From an uncultured Opitutia bacterium (GTDB lineage Bacteria; Verrucomicrobiota; Verrucomicrobiia; Opitutales; UBA953), in assembly GCA_903889525.1 (NCBI GenBank), contig CAISXT010000116.1, positions 1-36,476 of the forward strand: DNA of 36,476 nt. The letters run 5' to 3'. Under the pieces are notes generated by a model, which was given only the letters and a program-made list of their open reading frames with translations, was not told the origin of the DNA and made no database searches. Each line of letters starts with the position of its first letter. Position 1 is the stretch's first letter. Of this stretch, positions 16,721 through 25,608 are shown one piece after another. The translations under genes and the position numbers were made by a program.

Positions 16721-19015
16721 TTAAGGCTTAGCTGGCCCGCCCTCTTCAGGGCTGCCGCCAGATGAAACATAGTATTTCTTGTAAGCAGAATCGTAGTAGT
16801 CCGTGTACACTGAGGCCATCCGCTGCGACATACTATTAAGCACCACCCCAAGCAAGGGGGCTTCGGCCTCCTTCAATCGGGCGATGCAAGCCACCGCGTG
16901 GCGGAGATTCACCGCATTATAGCGAACAACGTAAATGAGCCCGTCTATCTTCGGGAGCAGGTGCAACGCGTCCGAAACCGCTCCGAGTGGCGGGGAGTCG
17001 ATGAAGATGCGATCGTAGCGCCCGCGAAGCTCGTCGAGCATGGCGAGGAATTTCGGGTTATTGATCACCTGGGTGGGATTCTTACAGCTCATCCCGACGG
17101 GAAGAACATCAAGGCCAGACGCCACGTCCCTGACGATGGCCTCCTCAAGGGTCGACTCCCCGTTAAACCATCGGCTCAAGCCGCCATCGACGGTGAAGCC
17201 TAGAGAGGGGCCGACGTTGGGCAAACGAAGGTCGGCGTCGATGACCAGCACCCTTTCCGCATGTTGCGCAAAGATCAGGGCGAGATTCGTTGCCACGAAG
17301 GTCTTGCCTTCGCTGGGACGGGTAGAGGTGACGAGGAAGACCTTACTCGTGGCCGCAGCCGGATTGACCTTCATCGAAGAATAGATGGCCCGGATGGCCT
17401 CCACCGCGACGGGGTCCTTGCCTTGGCGTGCCAAGAGCGCTCGGTCGGGCCCAGAGACTTCCGTGACGCGGGGGACGGTGCCCAGCAGTGGCAGCCCCAG
17501 GCCACCTTCGACATGCTTGGCCGACTTAATTCGGTCATCGAGGGTGCCCATGATGACAATCAAAAGGGCGCCGAAAACCACTCCGACGCCGAGACCGAGC
17601 ATCGCATTGAAATAGTAGTTCTTATTAATGGGCTTATCCGAGACCGAGGGCTGATCCAGGATTCGAATCGAAGTGCTGGTGCCTGAAGTTGAGGAACGCA
17701 GCTTGGCTTCCTCATAGCTCAGTTTCATACGAGCGAGGAATTCTTCACTTGCGCGGACTTCCTTGTCCACTCGCTCGAGCTCGATATTAGCCGCCTGGAG
17801 TTTGGAAATCTCCCCTTCCTTGGTTTCCAGATTCTTGACGATCGCTTCGTAACGGGAGCGGGCGTTATCCAACGAGGCCAAGACCCGCTTAACAGCTTGC
17901 ACGACCGCCTCGCGGTGCTCCTTCTGCGTCTCGGCGAGCTTCGCACGTTCATCGATAAGTTTCTGGTTCTTCTCGGTATAGCGCTTTTCCATCGTCCCGA
18001 TACTGATCTTCAACTGACTGAGCGAAGCTAAAGCATTGGCCACCGTGGTGTCCGCCCGAATCTGAGGAATATCGCCGAGGTCCCGGGCCGCCTTCTGGTA
18101 CTCTGTAATCAAAGCCGCGATGATCTCCAATTCGTCCACTTGCTTGCGGGTCTCCTCGCGGTCTTTCACCAGGACGGAGCGTTCGGTGGTGAGGGTGTTA
18201 GTGTCTTTCGCGATGGAGAGTAATTTCTGATTCTTAATCAGTTCGTTCTTTTGCTCGTAGAGTTTTCGGACCTTGTCATCGAGGGTTTCGATCTCAATAC
18301 GGGCCTTCTCCACCAAGGGGTTGGTGATGGTGAGTCGCTCATCTTCGCTGTACTTCGTAATGGCTTCACAAAACAAGCGGGCCACCTGGCGCGAAAGGTC
18401 GCGATTCGGGTGCGTGAAGTCGATATTGATAACGAGGGTCTGGCGCTGCGGATTGATCGCCCGCTGCTTCGCAAAGACTTCCTGTTCAGTCAGTGGGCCG
18501 CTGAAGACATTACCTCCCTGATACGGTTCAAGCACGAGTTTGCGCTCGGCCGTGGTCAGGCGTTTCGAGACTCCTTCGATGATACTGGCGCTCCGCATCG
18601 TTTCGACCGCGGTAAAGAAGTCGTCATTGGAGATGATTTTGAAATTATCTTCGGCCGCCGAGGTGCCGCCGGCGAGATTGGGCGCGAGACGAAAAACTCG
18701 CAGGCGGCCCGTCGCCCGATATTCGGGCATCACATTGTAGGCGAACAACAAACTAAGAGTCGTGAAGACGAGAGCTGAAAGGAGAATCCACCAATACCGC
18801 TCGCGCAGCATGGTGAGATAAGTCCGGAAGGTACCGCCCTCGGCGGCCCCATAGCGACCGTAGCCACCGTAATTACCGTAGCCCTGACCGCCGTAGTTGC
18901 CTGCGCCGTAGCTATTATAGCCTCCCCCATAACTGCCATAGTTACCGTACCCGCGATTCCCTTCAGGCGGACGTTCATTGGATTGGCCTTGAGGGCCGGG
19001 CGAAGGAGTGGCCAT
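16721..19015 (-). CDS. Polysaccharide co-polymerase / BY-kinase (Wzc-like) with Gly/Tyr-rich N-terminus
   Basis: This 764-residue inner-membrane protein combines a Wzz chain-length domain with a bacterial tyrosine kinase. Residues 21-57 are a low-complexity tract of Gly, Tyr and Asn with ten tyrosines. Membrane helices lie at about 74-93 and 469-491, enclosing a periplasmic region with long coiled coils (about 225-450). The cytoplasmic kinase has Walker A STRPSEGKT at 564-572, Walker A' VIDADLRLP at 591-599 and Walker B IFIDSPP at 670-676. The usual C-terminal tyrosine cluster is present (Y737, 740, 741, 745, 748, 749). It follows the Wza-like gene by 6 bp. Export partner and kinase roles are inferred from family; the N-terminal tract is not part of the normal design. 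Confidence 0.94.
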   Translation of the reverse strand: MATPSPGPQGQSNERPPEGNRGYGNYGSYGGGYNSYGAGNYGGQGYGNYGGYGRYGAAEGGTFRTYLTMLRERYWWILLSALVFTTLSLLFAYNVMPEYRATGRLRVFRLAPNLAGGTSAAEDNFKIISNDDFFTAVETMRSASIIEGVSKRLTTAERKLVLEPYQGGNVFSGPLTEQEVFAKQRAINPQRQTLVINIDFTHPNRDLSRQVARLFCEAITKYSEDERLTITNPLVEKARIEIETLDDKVRKLYEQKNELIKNQKLLSIAKDTNTLTTERSVLVKDREETRKQVDELEIIAALITEYQKAARDLGDIPQIRADTTVANALASLSQLKISIGTMEKRYTEKNQKLIDERAKLAETQKEHREAVVQAVKRVLASLDNARSRYEAIVKNLETKEGEISKLQAANIELERVDKEVRASEEFLARMKLSYEEAKLRSSTSGTSTSIRILDQPSVSDKPINKNYYFNAMLGLGVGVVFGALLIVIMGTLDDRIKSAKHVEGGLGLPLLGTVPRVTEVSGPDRALLARQGKDPVAVEAIRAIYSSMKVNPAAATSKVFLVTSTRPSEGKTFVATNLALIFAQHAERVLVIDADLRLPNVGPSLGFTVDGGLSRWFNGESTLEEAIVRDVASGLDVLPVGMSCKNPTQVINNPKFLAMLDELRGRYDRIFIDSPPLGAVSDALHLLPKIDGLIYVVRYNAVNLRHAVACIARLKEAEAPLLGVVLNSMSQRMASVYTDYYDSAYKKYYVSSGGSPEEGGPAKP

Positions 19016-19021
19016 GGAAAA

Positions 19022-19783
19022 TCAGATGCGGCTGTCTTCGACGTAAATCTGGTCTTCGTCGTCGAGAATGAAGTCTGGCTCGTCGCCGGAATCGATGCGC
19101 CGCATGTCCTTCGTGATCACCTGGGTAGCACCGTCGCGGATGCGCTTAACCGCGACATCGGAACGTCGGCCGCGAGGCAGAATCCCACCGGCCATGGATA
19201 AAGCCCGTCCGAGGGTGAGCGTTTCCTCCGGGGGGATGGACACCGGACCGGGCTTTCCAACGTAGCCCGACACATAGACGCGACGCTCAGCGTAGCTCAC
19301 GATACTCATGACCACCTGCGGCTCCTTGAAAAAAACCCGGAACTGCTTGGCGATTTCATCCTGTGCCTCGGTGAGGGTCAGGCCGGCAACTGGAATAATC
19401 TGCTTAAGATAGGGGATATCGACCGTACCGTCGGGATTGATCCGTCGTTCAATCTGCGTATCCGGCTCATTAATGACCAGGACGCGGACGAAGTCGCGCG
19501 GCCGGAGTCGGTAACTATTTCGGCGATCCACTGTTTTGGCAGGAGCAATGGGAGGGGTGGCAGCCGGGGCGGCAGCAGCGGCGGAAGCCGGGGCCTGAGC
19601 CAGCGCCGGGGCTGCGGCGGCAACCGGTGAGGCTCGCGATGGCGCGACAGGAGCAGGGGCGCCTAATATAATGATATTTTCGCTCTCAACGGCAGCACCT
19701 TCACCTGAGTTGGTTGTCACGCACGCGGACAGCAGGAAAGCTACAGCACAGGTGCCGAAGAGGCATTTCAGAGCAGAGAACAT
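19022..19783 (-). CDS. Polysaccharide export outer-membrane lipoprotein (Wza-like, short)
   Basis: This 253-residue protein carries a lipobox (LLSAC, lipidated C21) and then an Ala/Pro-rich linker of about 40 residues (42-83). A Poly_export domain (about 90-165, with YRLRPRDFVRVLV and INPDGTVDIPYL) is followed by one SLBB domain (about 170-220, RRVYVSGYVGKPGPVSI). It would form or line the outer-membrane exit for polysaccharide. It is shorter than E. coli Wza and lacks the C-terminal amphipathic pore helix, as in many export proteins of this class. It lies 6 bp upstream of the BY-kinase gene and downstream of a beta-barrel protein that could provide the actual pore. Confidence 0.92.
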   Translation of the reverse strand: MFSALKCLFGTCAVAFLLSACVTTNSGEGAAVESENIIILGAPAPVAPSRASPVAAAAPALAQAPASAAAAAPAATPPIAPAKTVDRRNSYRLRPRDFVRVLVINEPDTQIERRINPDGTVDIPYLKQIIPVAGLTLTEAQDEIAKQFRVFFKEPQVVMSIVSYAERRVYVSGYVGKPGPVSIPPEETLTLGRALSMAGGILPRGRRSDVAVKRIRDGATQVITKDMRRIDSGDEPDFILDDEDQIYVEDSRI

Positions 19784-19854
19784 GAAGTGAGCGTGGGCCC
19801 GAGGGGGTGCGTAGTCAACAGGACCTCCCCTTTCCTCCCTTTCCCGCCTTCGGC

Positions 19855-21111
19855 TTAGTACCGGAAGGCAGCAGAAAGGGTGAAGGTATTCGAGTTATAG
19901 GAAGAAGCCGGGGCGGACGGGGTCTTCGAATCAGTGAAATTATACCCGGCCTGGAAGCTGATGTGGGCAGTATATTTATAATCTGCCCCGAGGTTGTAGA
20001 CCATCGTGTTAACCTTGACCGCATCGGAGAGTGCGTCGGACTTGGTCGCCGAGAGATTGAAGCTCAGATCTTCGGCGGCGCTGAAGGACAACCCGTAGAT
20101 GTAACTCTGCGTCAAGGATTGCCCATTGGTCGAGGAAGCCGTGATATCTCGGCTGAGGGTCAGCGACTGGGAAATCCGCTCCGTCAGGGCGTGTGAAAGG
20201 CTAACCGAGTAAGACGGGTCGTTCGTATAAGCACCTCCGTCATAATTATAACGGCTATAACCTGCCTTGATGACGCCGTTAAGCTTGCCGGATTCGGTCA
20301 GCTGTCCTTTCATCGTGAGACCGGCAAAATCCTTTTGCATCTGCTGATGGGTGAGGGCTGGGCGCGCAACGTTAGCGGAATGGAAATACGGAGCAGCGGA
20401 GTAATCCGTCACGTCATGGACGAGTGCCACGCCGAAGCTGAGCTTCTCAAAGGCCTGGTAATCCAGGTCAAACGGCATGGACTTCGTGTTAAGTACCGAA
20501 AGCGAATTCGTGTTATAAATCGTCACGCCAGACGCCGCATCGACCTGCGCGGTCGGATTAATGTATTGGTTATAGCTATTCGCATAGCCGAGACCGGCCC
20601 GCATCTTTTCCGTCAGTTTGTAATTAGCCTTGAACGCATGGCTGTAGCTGGCCTGACGAACAAGCGTGGCGCCAAGCGTCGCGCCGCTGACACCCTGCTG
20701 GATGAGATCGTCGTTACGCGCGGTGACGCGATAGGAAGAGTCCAGAGAAAGTGACAGCGGGCCGCCGTCGGCGAAACGAATTGCCGCCGTCAAGGCGTCT
20801 CGGGAATCCTGGAGGTTAGAAAATTCGGACTGATTAAAGTAAATGTAAGTGCGCTTGGCGGAGAGATTGACCGAGAAGGCCGAATCCTTGCCGTACTCGA
20901 GCGAAAGCCCTGGGGTTACGGTCCAATCCGTGGCGGCCTTCTTCGCGGATCCTGAAAATAAATTGTCGGTCACCTCCAGCGCGGCGGTGGAGTCGAAGAA
21001 AATATCGATGTCGTCACCGATTTGAATGAGCGGAGACGAGGGGAGCCAGTTGGCAGCCTGGGCAACCGAGGCGAACGTGAGGAAGGATGCCGCTACGAGG
21101 AAACGAGACAT
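19855..21111 (-). CDS. Outer-membrane beta-barrel protein of the export cluster
   Basis: The 418-residue protein starts with a signal peptide (cleavage after AQA, about residue 19) and otherwise consists of short alternating amphipathic strands with aromatic girdles, such as LSLEYGKDSAFSVNLSAKR and ISFQAGYNFTDS. It ends FTLSAAFRY, with a terminal aromatic residue like a BAM-recognised beta-signal. Counting strands by eye suggests a barrel of about 16-18 strands. Similar barrels sit next to short Wza proteins in exosortase-type and EpsL-type polysaccharide loci. It lies 71 bp upstream of the Wza-like gene and is separated from rpoC by a terminator. Function as a porin for polysaccharide secretion is an inference. 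Confidence 0.82.
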   Translation of the reverse strand: MSRFLVAASFLTFASVAQAANWLPSSPLIQIGDDIDIFFDSTAALEVTDNLFSGSAKKAATDWTVTPGLSLEYGKDSAFSVNLSAKRTYIYFNQSEFSNLQDSRDALTAAIRFADGGPLSLSLDSSYRVTARNDDLIQQGVSGATLGATLVRQASYSHAFKANYKLTEKMRAGLGYANSYNQYINPTAQVDAASGVTIYNTNSLSVLNTKSMPFDLDYQAFEKLSFGVALVHDVTDYSAAPYFHSANVARPALTHQQMQKDFAGLTMKGQLTESGKLNGVIKAGYSRYNYDGGAYTNDPSYSVSLSHALTERISQSLTLSRDITASSTNGQSLTQSYIYGLSFSAAEDLSFNLSATKSDALSDAVKVNTMVYNLGADYKYTAHISFQAGYNFTDSKTPSAPASSYNSNTFTLSAAFRY

Positions 21112-21133
21112 GGGTGTCTAAGGGTTTAGGTAT

Positions 21134-21162
21134 GGGATAGGCAAAATCCCACCCCCCATCAA
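21134..21162 (-). promoter_or_regulatory. Weak promoter candidate for the export cluster
   Basis: On the minus strand TTGATG (21157-21162) and TATCCC (21134-21139) are separated by 17 bp, about 23 bp upstream of the beta-barrel gene start. The -10 matches the consensus at only three positions, so this is a weak call supported mainly by location just after the rpoC terminator. Confidence 0.25.
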
Positions 21163-21193
21163 CCCCCAAACAAGGTAAAACTACCCAAAACAA

Positions 21194-21217
21194 AGACCCC
21201 GCCTGGTGGCGGGGTCT
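21194..21217 (-). terminator. Intrinsic terminator of the rpoBC operon
   Basis: AGACCCCGCC (21194-21203) and GGCGGGGTCT (21208-21217) form a perfect 10-bp stem with a 4-nt loop. On the minus strand the stem is followed by TTGTTTTGGG. It lies 21 bp beyond the rpoC stop and separates the transcription-translation block from the export cluster. Confidence 0.9.
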
Positions 21218-21238
21218 GTTGGTCGATTTAACCTCCCC

Positions 21239-24200
21239 TTAGGCCGGGGTAGGAGTCTGGAAGACGCGGATGCGGCGGTAGGCCGGGAGGCCGGTGCCAG
21301 CGGGGACGAGGTGCCCCATGATCACGTTCTCCTTAAAGCCCGTCAGATTATCGCGCTTAGCCATGGTAGCGGCATCAGTCAGGACTCGGGTCGTCTCTTG
21401 GAAGGAGGCGGCCGAGATGAAGGATTCCGTTTCCAACGAGGCCTTGGTGATACCGAGGAGGATCGGCTCTGATTCGGCAATCTGACCACCGCGCTCGTTA
21501 ATCGAGCGGTTGGCATGGCCAAGCAGAGTACGGTCAACCTGTTCGCCCCAGAGGTAATCGGAATCGCCGGGCTCGGTGATGCGTACCTTGCGGAGCATGC
21601 GGGCCACGATGATCTCAATGTGCTTGTCGTTAATGACAACACCCTGCGTGCGGTAGACTTTCTGAATCTCGGTGATGAGGTAATCCTGGACCTTGGACTG
21701 GCCAAGGATGTCGAGAATATCGTGCGGATCGACGGCACCATCCGTGAGGGCCTGGCCTTGCTTCACCTTTTCGCCAGCGGCAACGATGATGTGCTTTCCG
21801 TGTGGGATGAGGTGCTCCTCTTCGCGACCGATGGAGTCGGAGATGACGAGGCGCTTCTTGCCACGGACAGAAGGTTCGAAACGGACCATACCATCAATCT
21901 TCGCAATCTCGGCGGCGTCCTTGGGAGGACGGGCCTCGAAGAGCTCGGAAATGCGAGGCAGGCCGGCGGTGATATCCTGGGTCTTGGCAGCCTGACGAGG
22001 AATCTTGGCGAGAATGGAGCCGCGGCTGACGCTGTCTCCTTCATTCACTTCGACGCGGGCGCCGGCGGGAATCGAGAAGGACCCAACTTCCTTACCAGAG
22101 GCATTGATGACCTGAATCTGCGGATTCTGTTCGTCGGAGTGCTCAATCACGGACTTGTAGTACGTGTTGTTCGAAGCGTCGCGCTCTTCCGTGAAGGTCA
22201 CCCCGGAGATCATATCCACGAGACGCACCTTACCATCGGAGTTAGCGATAATCGGAGTCGAATTCGGATCCCAGGCCGCGATGAGTGCGCCCTTGTCGAC
22301 AGGCTTACCATCTTCGACGCCGACCAACGAGCCAGCGACGATGCGGTATTCTTCGACGGGCTGGCCGAGTTCATTAAGGATCCGGATGGAACCGTTACCG
22401 TTGACTGCGATAAACTTCCCGTGAATCGGCACCGTGGTAAGGTCGACAAAGGAGGCGACCCCCTTGCTCTTAGCTTTAATTTCAGGGGTCTTGATCTGAG
22501 CTACGCCACCAATGTGGAAGGTACGCATCGTGAGCTGGGTGCCTGGCTCACCGATGGATTGAGCAGCGATGATGCCGACGGCGGTTCCGCGCTCGACCAT
22601 ACGGCCGGTCGAAGGATCGAGTCCGTAGGAAGTCGGCGGAATCGCGTTCACGTTCATGTGCGTGAGCGGAGAGAGCACCTTGACGCGATCGATACCGACG
22701 GTCTCGATGCGTTTGGCAGCGAGTTCGTCGATGAGATGGCCAGCCTTCACGATGATTTCGGAAGGGTTGAGCGGATTGAAGACGTCGTCGGAAGGACAAC
22801 GTCCCACGATACGGTCGGAAAGGGAGACCAGGAGTTCGTCGCCGTCGTAAATCGGGGACTTCCATACGCCGTTAGGCAGATGGACGTGCACGCGATCCAC
22901 ACCTGCATCACGCAACTTAGCAATCAGCTCCTCAGTCAGAGGGGCATCGGCCTTGGCGAGAAGCTTGGCGGCACCGGAAGGATTGGCCACCTCGGCAGCG
23001 AGGTGACGACCGAGGGCTGCGTCGGAGATGGTGATGACTTCGGAGCCCGGAGCCACATCGCGATTGTCGGTGACGATGACATCCATGGCCACGTCGCAAA
23101 GTTTACGGGTCATATAACCAGCGTCAGCGGTCTTCAGCGCGGTATCGGACAGGCCCTTACGAGCACCGTGCGTCGAGATGAAGTACTCCAAGACGGAGAG
23201 GCCTTCACGGAAGGACGAGAGAATCGGGCGTTCGATGATTTCGCCAGACGGCTTAGCCATCAGGCCGCGAGCACCGCAAAGCTGCTTCACCTGGGCCTTG
23301 TTACCACGAGCACCGGAATCCATCAAAACCCATACCGGGTTGATGAGCATACGGTGGGCGTGACGCGGGTCTCCCTTGCGAACACCTGCGACCTTCGCGG
23401 CAGCAGAAAGCGTGCTGTACACCGAGGCAGCAATGGCATCGGTCGCACCGGACCAAGTATCGACGACCTTGTTGCGTCGCTCTTCAGACGTGATCGTACC
23501 AGCTTCGTTCTGGCGCTGGAATTCGCGGACTTTGGCGGTGGCATCGCGTACGAGACCTTCCTTCTCCTTCGGATAGATCATGTCGCTAACGCCGATCGAA
23601 ATGCCGGCCTTAGTGGCAACGCGGAAACCGGTCTCCTTCAGTGCATCAAGGACCGGAATCGAGGCCTCGCGGCCGCAGTACTTGTAGGTCTTGAGAATGA
23701 GGTCGCCGAGCTGCCCCTTCTTCACGGTTTCATTGAAGAAACCGAGTTCGTCCGGCCAGATGGTGTTAAAGATGATACGGCCGACCGTGGTGACAATCGT
23801 ACGGCTCTTTTCATCGCCATGCACGGTCTTACGGCCGCAATCCGGATTCGCGTAGCGCACCCAGTCATGGAGGTGCAACGAACCTTCAGCTTCTGCAAAT
23901 GCGGCTTCCGAAACGGAGCCAAGGACCGGCAGGTGCGTCTTATCGGCCGGCTTGTCGGCCGGCTCCAGCGTCAGGTAGTAAGAACCGAGCACGATGTCCT
24001 GGGACGGCGTGAGAATCGGCTTACCGCTCGACGGAGAGAAGATGTTGTTCGTGGACATCATCAGAAGCTTGCACTCCATGATGGCTTCCAAGGACAGCGG
24101 GACGTGGACGGCCATTTGGTCACCGTCGAAGTCCGCATTGTACGCCGTACAGACGAGCGGGTGGAGACGGATGGCATCGCCCTCGATGAGGATCGGCTCA

Positions 24201-25573
24201 AAGGCCTGGATCGAAAGACGGTGCAGCGTCGGGGCGCGGTTCAGGAAAACCGGGTGACCCTTCGTGACTTCTTCAAGGATGTCCCAAACTTCGGGCTTCT
24301 TCTGCTCGATGTGCTTACGGGCGCCGCGAACGGTGTGGGCGAAGCCGAGTTCCTTGAGTCGACGGATGATGAAAGGTTCGAAAAGAACCAACGCCATCTT
24401 CTTGGGAAGACCGCACTGGTTGAGTTTGAGCTCGGGCCCGATGACGATGACGGAACGGCCCGAGTAGTCGACGCGCTTACCGAGAAGATTCTGGCGGAAG
24501 CGGCCGTGCTTACCCTTCAGCATGTCCGAAATAGATTTTAGCTGACGGTCGCGGTCCTTGACCGGCTTACCGTGGCGACCGTTGTCGAGCAGCGCATCGA
24601 CAGCTTCCTGGAGCATGCGCATTTCATTATGGATGATGACGTCCGGCGTCTTCATTTGAATGAGCTGCTTCAGGCGATTATTACGATTGATGACGCGACG
24701 ATAGAGATCGTTAAGGTCAGAGGTCGCGAAGCGGCCGCCTTCGAGGGGAACCAACGGACGGAGGTCCGGCGGGATGACGGGGAGCACCGTCAGAATCATG
24801 TGCTCGGGGCGCTTGCCGGAAGCCAGGAATCCCTGGATAATCTTCATGCGGCGAGCGATCTTCTTCTTAATCTGCTTGGAGCGGGTGGAGCGGAGCTGGT
24901 CGCGGAGATTCTCCACCGTGGCGGCGAGATCCATCTTCTTGAGCAGCTGCTGGAGAGCTTCGGCGCCCATGCGGGCCTTGAAAGCGTCGGGGCCGTGCTG
25001 TTCGACGGCACGGCGGTAGGATTCCTCGTCGAGGAGTTCCTTTTCTTCCATGCCCGTGGCGCCCGGGTCGACGACCAGATACTTCTGGTAGTAGATGACC
25101 TGTTCGAGCTGGCGGGTGGTCATGTCGAGCATCAGCGACAGACGGCTGGGCATGCTCTTCAGGAACCAAATGTGGGAGACGGGAATCGCGAGGCGGATGT
25201 AGCCCATGCGTTCACGGCGGACGCGGGAGACGGTGACTTCAACGCCACACTTGTCGCAGACGACGTCCTTATATTTAACCTTTTTGTACTTACCGCAGTA
25301 GCACTCGTAATCACGGACAGGTCCGAAGATGCGCTGGCAGAAAAGACCGTTCGGCTCCGGCTTGAACGAGCGGTAGTTGATGGTCTCAGGGCTCTTAACT
25401 TCCTTGAGGCCTTTAACCTTTCGGTTGCCGTGTTCGTCGAGTTCGTCGAGGAACTGTTCGCCCGTCCACTGGACGATCTCCTCGGGAGAGGCGATCGAGA
25501 TGGAGACGAAGTCGAAGGACTGTTCCTTCGTTTCGTTGGCGGTGAACTCGGGGGTGTGCTCCGGGTGAATCAT
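21239..25573 (-). CDS. rpoC: DNA-directed RNA polymerase subunit beta' with altered second zinc site
   Basis: Beta' forms the catalytic half of RNA polymerase. From ATG 25573 it has 1444 residues; a longer frame to 25660 overlaps rpoB and lacks homology. The N-terminal zinc site is intact (C91, C93, C106, C109). The catalytic Mg motif NADFDGDQM is at 479-487 and the trigger-loop region [15 protein letters not shown] at 1006-1020. The second zinc site, normally four Cys around E. coli 814-898, is missing: the usual DCGT becomes DNRDVAPG (835-842), and the later three Cys positions become H972, P979 and S982. Residues about 854-900 look like an extra copy of the module at 923-969. The frame is open and flanking motifs are normal, so this is not a simple frameshift. 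Confidence 0.97.
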   Translation of the reverse strand: MIHPEHTPEFTANETKEQSFDFVSISIASPEEIVQWTGEQFLDELDEHGNRKVKGLKEVKSPETINYRSFKPEPNGLFCQRIFGPVRDYECYCGKYKKVKYKDVVCDKCGVEVTVSRVRRERMGYIRLAIPVSHIWFLKSMPSRLSLMLDMTTRQLEQVIYYQKYLVVDPGATGMEEKELLDEESYRRAVEQHGPDAFKARMGAEALQQLLKKMDLAATVENLRDQLRSTRSKQIKKKIARRMKIIQGFLASGKRPEHMILTVLPVIPPDLRPLVPLEGGRFATSDLNDLYRRVINRNNRLKQLIQMKTPDVIIHNEMRMLQEAVDALLDNGRHGKPVKDRDRQLKSISDMLKGKHGRFRQNLLGKRVDYSGRSVIVIGPELKLNQCGLPKKMALVLFEPFIIRRLKELGFAHTVRGARKHIEQKKPEVWDILEEVTKGHPVFLNRAPTLHRLSIQAFEPILIEGDAIRLHPLVCTAYNADFDGDQMAVHVPLSLEAIMECKLLMMSTNNIFSPSSGKPILTPSQDIVLGSYYLTLEPADKPADKTHLPVLGSVSEAAFAEAEGSLHLHDWVRYANPDCGRKTVHGDEKSRTIVTTVGRIIFNTIWPDELGFFNETVKKGQLGDLILKTYKYCGREASIPVLDALKETGFRVATKAGISIGVSDMIYPKEKEGLVRDATAKVREFQRQNEAGTITSEERRNKVVDTWSGATDAIAASVYSTLSAAAKVAGVRKGDPRHAHRMLINPVWVLMDSGARGNKAQVKQLCGARGLMAKPSGEIIERPILSSFREGLSVLEYFISTHGARKGLSDTALKTADAGYMTRKLCDVAMDVIVTDNRDVAPGSEVITISDAALGRHLAAEVANPSGAAKLLAKADAPLTEELIAKLRDAGVDRVHVHLPNGVWKSPIYDGDELLVSLSDRIVGRCPSDDVFNPLNPSEIIVKAGHLIDELAAKRIETVGIDRVKVLSPLTHMNVNAIPPTSYGLDPSTGRMVERGTAVGIIAAQSIGEPGTQLTMRTFHIGGVAQIKTPEIKAKSKGVASFVDLTTVPIHGKFIAVNGNGSIRILNELGQPVEEYRIVAGSLVGVEDGKPVDKGALIAAWDPNSTPIIANSDGKVRLVDMISGVTFTEERDASNNTYYKSVIEHSDEQNPQIQVINASGKEVGSFSIPAGARVEVNEGDSVSRGSILAKIPRQAAKTQDITAGLPRISELFEARPPKDAAEIAKIDGMVRFEPSVRGKKRLVISDSIGREEEHLIPHGKHIIVAAGEKVKQGQALTDGAVDPHDILDILGQSKVQDYLITEIQKVYRTQGVVINDKHIEIIVARMLRKVRITEPGDSDYLWGEQVDRTLLGHANRSINERGGQIAESEPILLGITKASLETESFISAASFQETTRVLTDAATMAKRDNLTGFKENVIMGHLVPAGTGLPAYRRIRVFQTPTPA

Positions 25574-25608
25574 GTTTGTTAAAGATCGGGAGTTTAGTCG
25601 GTGGTCGT

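Noticed and set aside
18845-18955. Non-coding tandem repeat
   Set aside because: The repeat follows the codon pattern of the Gly/Tyr tract in the kinase and is in frame with it, so it is coding.
22610-22700. Frameshift or assembly error explaining the missing zinc ligands in rpoC
   Set aside because: The frame is open for the full 1444 codons, and conserved motifs directly before and after are in the same frame.
21515-24541. Long open frame of about 1008 codons on the plus strand
   Set aside because: It lies entirely antisense to rpoC and reflects codon bias of that gene; the product is acidic low-complexity without family motifs.
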